Shown here in pieces: positions 6,038-6,984 of a stretch of 6,984 nucleotides of DNA (position 1 is its first letter; each line of letters opens with the position of its first letter). The DNA comes from Pseudomonas sp. Its GTDB lineage: Bacteria > Pseudomonadota > Gammaproteobacteria > Pseudomonadales > Pseudomonadaceae. A program made the translations under genes and the position numbers. The notes under the pieces were generated by a model. That model saw only the letters and a list, made by a program, of their open reading frames with translations, had not been told where the DNA came from and made no database searches. The stretch is from NCBI GenBank assembly GCA_003488145.1, contig DNMQ01000343.1, positions 1-6,984 on the forward strand, given 5' to 3'.

Positions 6038-6127
6038 CAGTATTCCTAATGCACCCTGAAAATAATTTGTTTCTCTTATAACGCCCCACTGCCCAGACTC
6101 GCCAGTAAATCGGACGAGGCGTGCGGC
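6038..6127. promoter_or_regulatory. argP-argO divergent control region
   Basis: A 90-bp region with an AT-rich core (6058-6082) in otherwise GC-rich DNA. On the plus strand TATAAC (6077-6082) is a good -10 box for argO, but the corresponding -35 position has no recognisable hexamer, as expected for a promoter needing an activator. On the minus strand TATAAG (6075-6080) could be the argP -10, so the two divergent promoters would overlap. GAAA (6058-6061) and TTTC (6070-6073) form a short dyad that could be part of the ArgP operator. The ArgP assignment follows from the family and the gene order. Confidence 0.6.
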
Positions 6128-6736
6128 ATGAATGCAATCTGGCAAAGCTATATCAACGGCCTTCTGGTCGCGGCGGGGCTGATCATGGCGATCGGCGCGC
6201 AGAATGCGTTCGTGCTCGCGCAAAGCCTGCGCCGGGAGCATCATCTGCCAGTGGCGGCGCTATGCATCCTCTGTGACGTACTGTTGGTCAGCGTCGGTGT
6301 ATTCGGACTAGCAGCGGTGCTGGCGAACAACCCGCTACTGCTGGAGATCACGCGCTGGGGCGGCGTTGCGTTCCTGCTCTGGTACGGCACCCTGGCGCTG
6401 CGTCGCGCGTTCAAGCCACAGAGCCTGCGCAGCGCTGATGCGCAGCCGCGACCGCTGCGGACGGTGCTGTTGGCCGCGCTGGCGGTGACGTTGCTCAATC
6501 CGCACGTCTATCTCGATACAGTGGTACTGATCGGCTCACTCGGCGCACAACAGCCCGAGCCAGGCGCCTACACACTGGGCGCTGCCAGTGCATCGACACT
6601 GTGGTTCATGACCCTGGCGCTCGGTGGCGCCTGGCTTGCGCCCTGGCTGGCCCGCCCGCTGACCTGGCGCCTGATCGACCTCGGCGTCGCCGCCATGATG
6701 TTCGCGATTGCCGCACAGCTCGCATTCGCCAGCTGA
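6128..6736 (+). CDS. argO: Basic amino-acid exporter ArgO (LysE family)
   Basis: A 202-residue inner-membrane exporter of the LysE/ArgO family, which pumps out arginine (and, in some members, lysine), driven by the membrane potential, to prevent toxic build-up of these or of analogues such as canavanine. The sequence is almost entirely hydrophobic, with about six segments (roughly 8-30, 40-62, 70-92, 112-136, 148-172 and 182-200). The family signature GAQNAFVLAQSL lies at 23-34, LCD with Asp50 in the second span, the WGGVAFLLWYG block at 77-87 and LNPHVYLDTVVLIGSLG at 123-139 with Asp130. All match E. coli ArgO closely. The ATG has GAGG (6116-6119) eight bases upstream. Gene order, divergent from argP, supports ArgP-dependent induction by basic amino acids. 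A hairpin after the stop suggests a single-gene transcript. Confidence 0.94.
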   Translation: MNAIWQSYINGLLVAAGLIMAIGAQNAFVLAQSLRREHHLPVAALCILCDVLLVSVGVFGLAAVLANNPLLLEITRWGGVAFLLWYGTLALRRAFKPQSLRSADAQPRPLRTVLLAALAVTLLNPHVYLDTVVLIGSLGAQQPEPGAYTLGAASASTLWFMTLALGGAWLAPWLARPLTWRLIDLGVAAMMFAIAAQLAFAS

Positions 6737-6741
6737 CGCCC

Positions 6742-6773
6742 TGGCGCACGACAACCGGCCGCGCGCCATTTTT
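6742..6773 (+). terminator. Intrinsic terminator of argO
   Basis: TGGCGC (6742-6747) pairs with GCGCCA (6763-6768), followed at once by five Ts (6769-6773). It begins six bases after the argO stop. The 15-base loop is longer than usual, but the stem plus T tract in this position fits an intrinsic terminator. Confidence 0.6.
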
Positions 6774-6864
6774 GCAGGTCGCAAGGAACGCCCGGCCCGA
6801 CGGCGCGGTCCACGCAAGGCGCAGCCAGTTGTTTGCATCCGCTGCTTCGCCTCGCCAACCCCTC

Positions 6865-6880
6865 TGGAACCTATATTCCA
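6865..6880. repeat. TGGAA-N6-TTCCA dyad
   Basis: Perfect 5-bp arms (6865-6869 and 6876-6880) around CCTATA. It ends 36 bases upstream of the putative -10 box at 6917, so it would overlap or adjoin the -35 region, a place suited to an operator. I do not recognise the binding protein. Confidence 0.35.
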
Positions 6881-6913
6881 TACAGTTGCCGCGTGGTTTT
6901 GCCGCAGGTCGGG

Positions 6914-6922
6914 TGCTATGAT
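6914..6922 (+). promoter_or_regulatory. Extended -10 promoter for a gene beyond the window
   Basis: TGC-TATGAT forms an extended -10 element (TG at 6914-6915, TATGAT at 6917-6922, 5 of 6 matches to TATAAT). The -35 position (TGGTTT at 17-bp spacing) is weak, which an extended -10 can offset. The predicted transcript would begin near 6929 and carries at least 55 bases of leader with two small hairpins (CAGAC/GTCTG at 6933-6960, and a GCCG/CGGC stem at the extreme end). Confidence 0.45.
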
Positions 6923-6984
6923 CGCTGGCTCGCAGACATGGAGCGGAAGGCTTCAGTCTGTCTATTCGGCCGACCGTGAACGGC

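Larger units (their letters stand above)
6774..6984 (+). other. Gene-free right end with putative promoter region
   Basis: No reading frame here has a ribosome-binding site and conserved-looking content; the frames that run through it overlap argO's 3' end and look random. The region holds a TGGAA-N6-TTCCA dyad, a promoter-like element and small hairpins (separate entries), so it is probably the control region of a gene starting to the right of the window. Confidence 0.5.

Noticed and set aside
6038..6244. N-terminal extension of ArgP up to 6244
   Set aside because: The extension would overlap the start of argO and cover the shared promoter. The conserved LysR domain begins at the ATG at 6037, which has its own ribosome-binding site.
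1..6984. Mobile elements, CRISPR arrays, tRNA or rRNA genes, or a defence island
   Set aside because: No transposase-like frame, direct-repeat array, terminal inverted repeat pair or tRNA-like cloverleaf was seen. The genes are typical of a core chromosome.

Overview
The window looks like ordinary chromosomal DNA from a GC-rich gammaproteobacterium, most likely Pseudomonas in the broad sense (the P. stutzeri/Stutzerimonas group would fit, but I cannot fix the species). The reasons are an EstA-type autotransporter esterase, a neighbouring membrane coiled-coil protein of a kind I recall from pseudomonads, an ArgP/ArgO pair, strong GC bias at third codon positions, and no sign of mobile DNA. I see no tRNA, rRNA, CRISPR, insertion sequence or phage gene.

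Layout from left to right. (1) Positions 1-105 hold the last 34 codons of pncB (nicotinate phosphoribosyltransferase, NAD salvage), meeting tail to tail with a membrane-bound GGDEF diguanylate cyclase (109-1305, minus). (2) A 340-bp divergent intergenic region (1306-1645) carries two dyads and leads into estA (1646-3556, plus), which encodes an outer-membrane GDSL esterase autotransporter starting at a GTG. (3) A GC-rich hairpin separates estA from a convergent gene (3612-4517, minus) for a one-transmembrane, coiled-coil protein of unknown function. (4) A 358-bp gap (4518-4875) carries that gene's promoter, a CRP/Vfr-like dyad and an 11-bp long-range inverted repeat. It is followed by an 88-codon orphan gene (4876-5142, plus). 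(5) argP (5147-6037, minus) and argO (6128-6736, plus) diverge from a 90-bp AT-rich control region and form a regulator/exporter pair for basic amino acids. (6) After an argO terminator hairpin, the last ~210 bases hold no gene but contain a dyad, an extended -10 promoter and a leader with small hairpins, pointing to a gene that starts beyond the window.

Functionally, argP-argO is the one clear regulatory circuit: a LysR-type sensor of lysine/arginine and the exporter it controls. estA and the coiled-coil gene are both envelope genes, and the diguanylate cyclase is a c-di-GMP signalling enzyme. EstA-type esterases have been linked to rhamnolipid, motility and biofilm traits in pseudomonads, so a shared envelope/biofilm theme is possible, but nothing in the sequence links these genes directly. 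I found no convincing new multi-gene system. The points most worth a second look are the nested inverted repeats at 4606-4657, the two dyads before estA, the uncharacterised coiled-coil protein and the 88-residue orphan.
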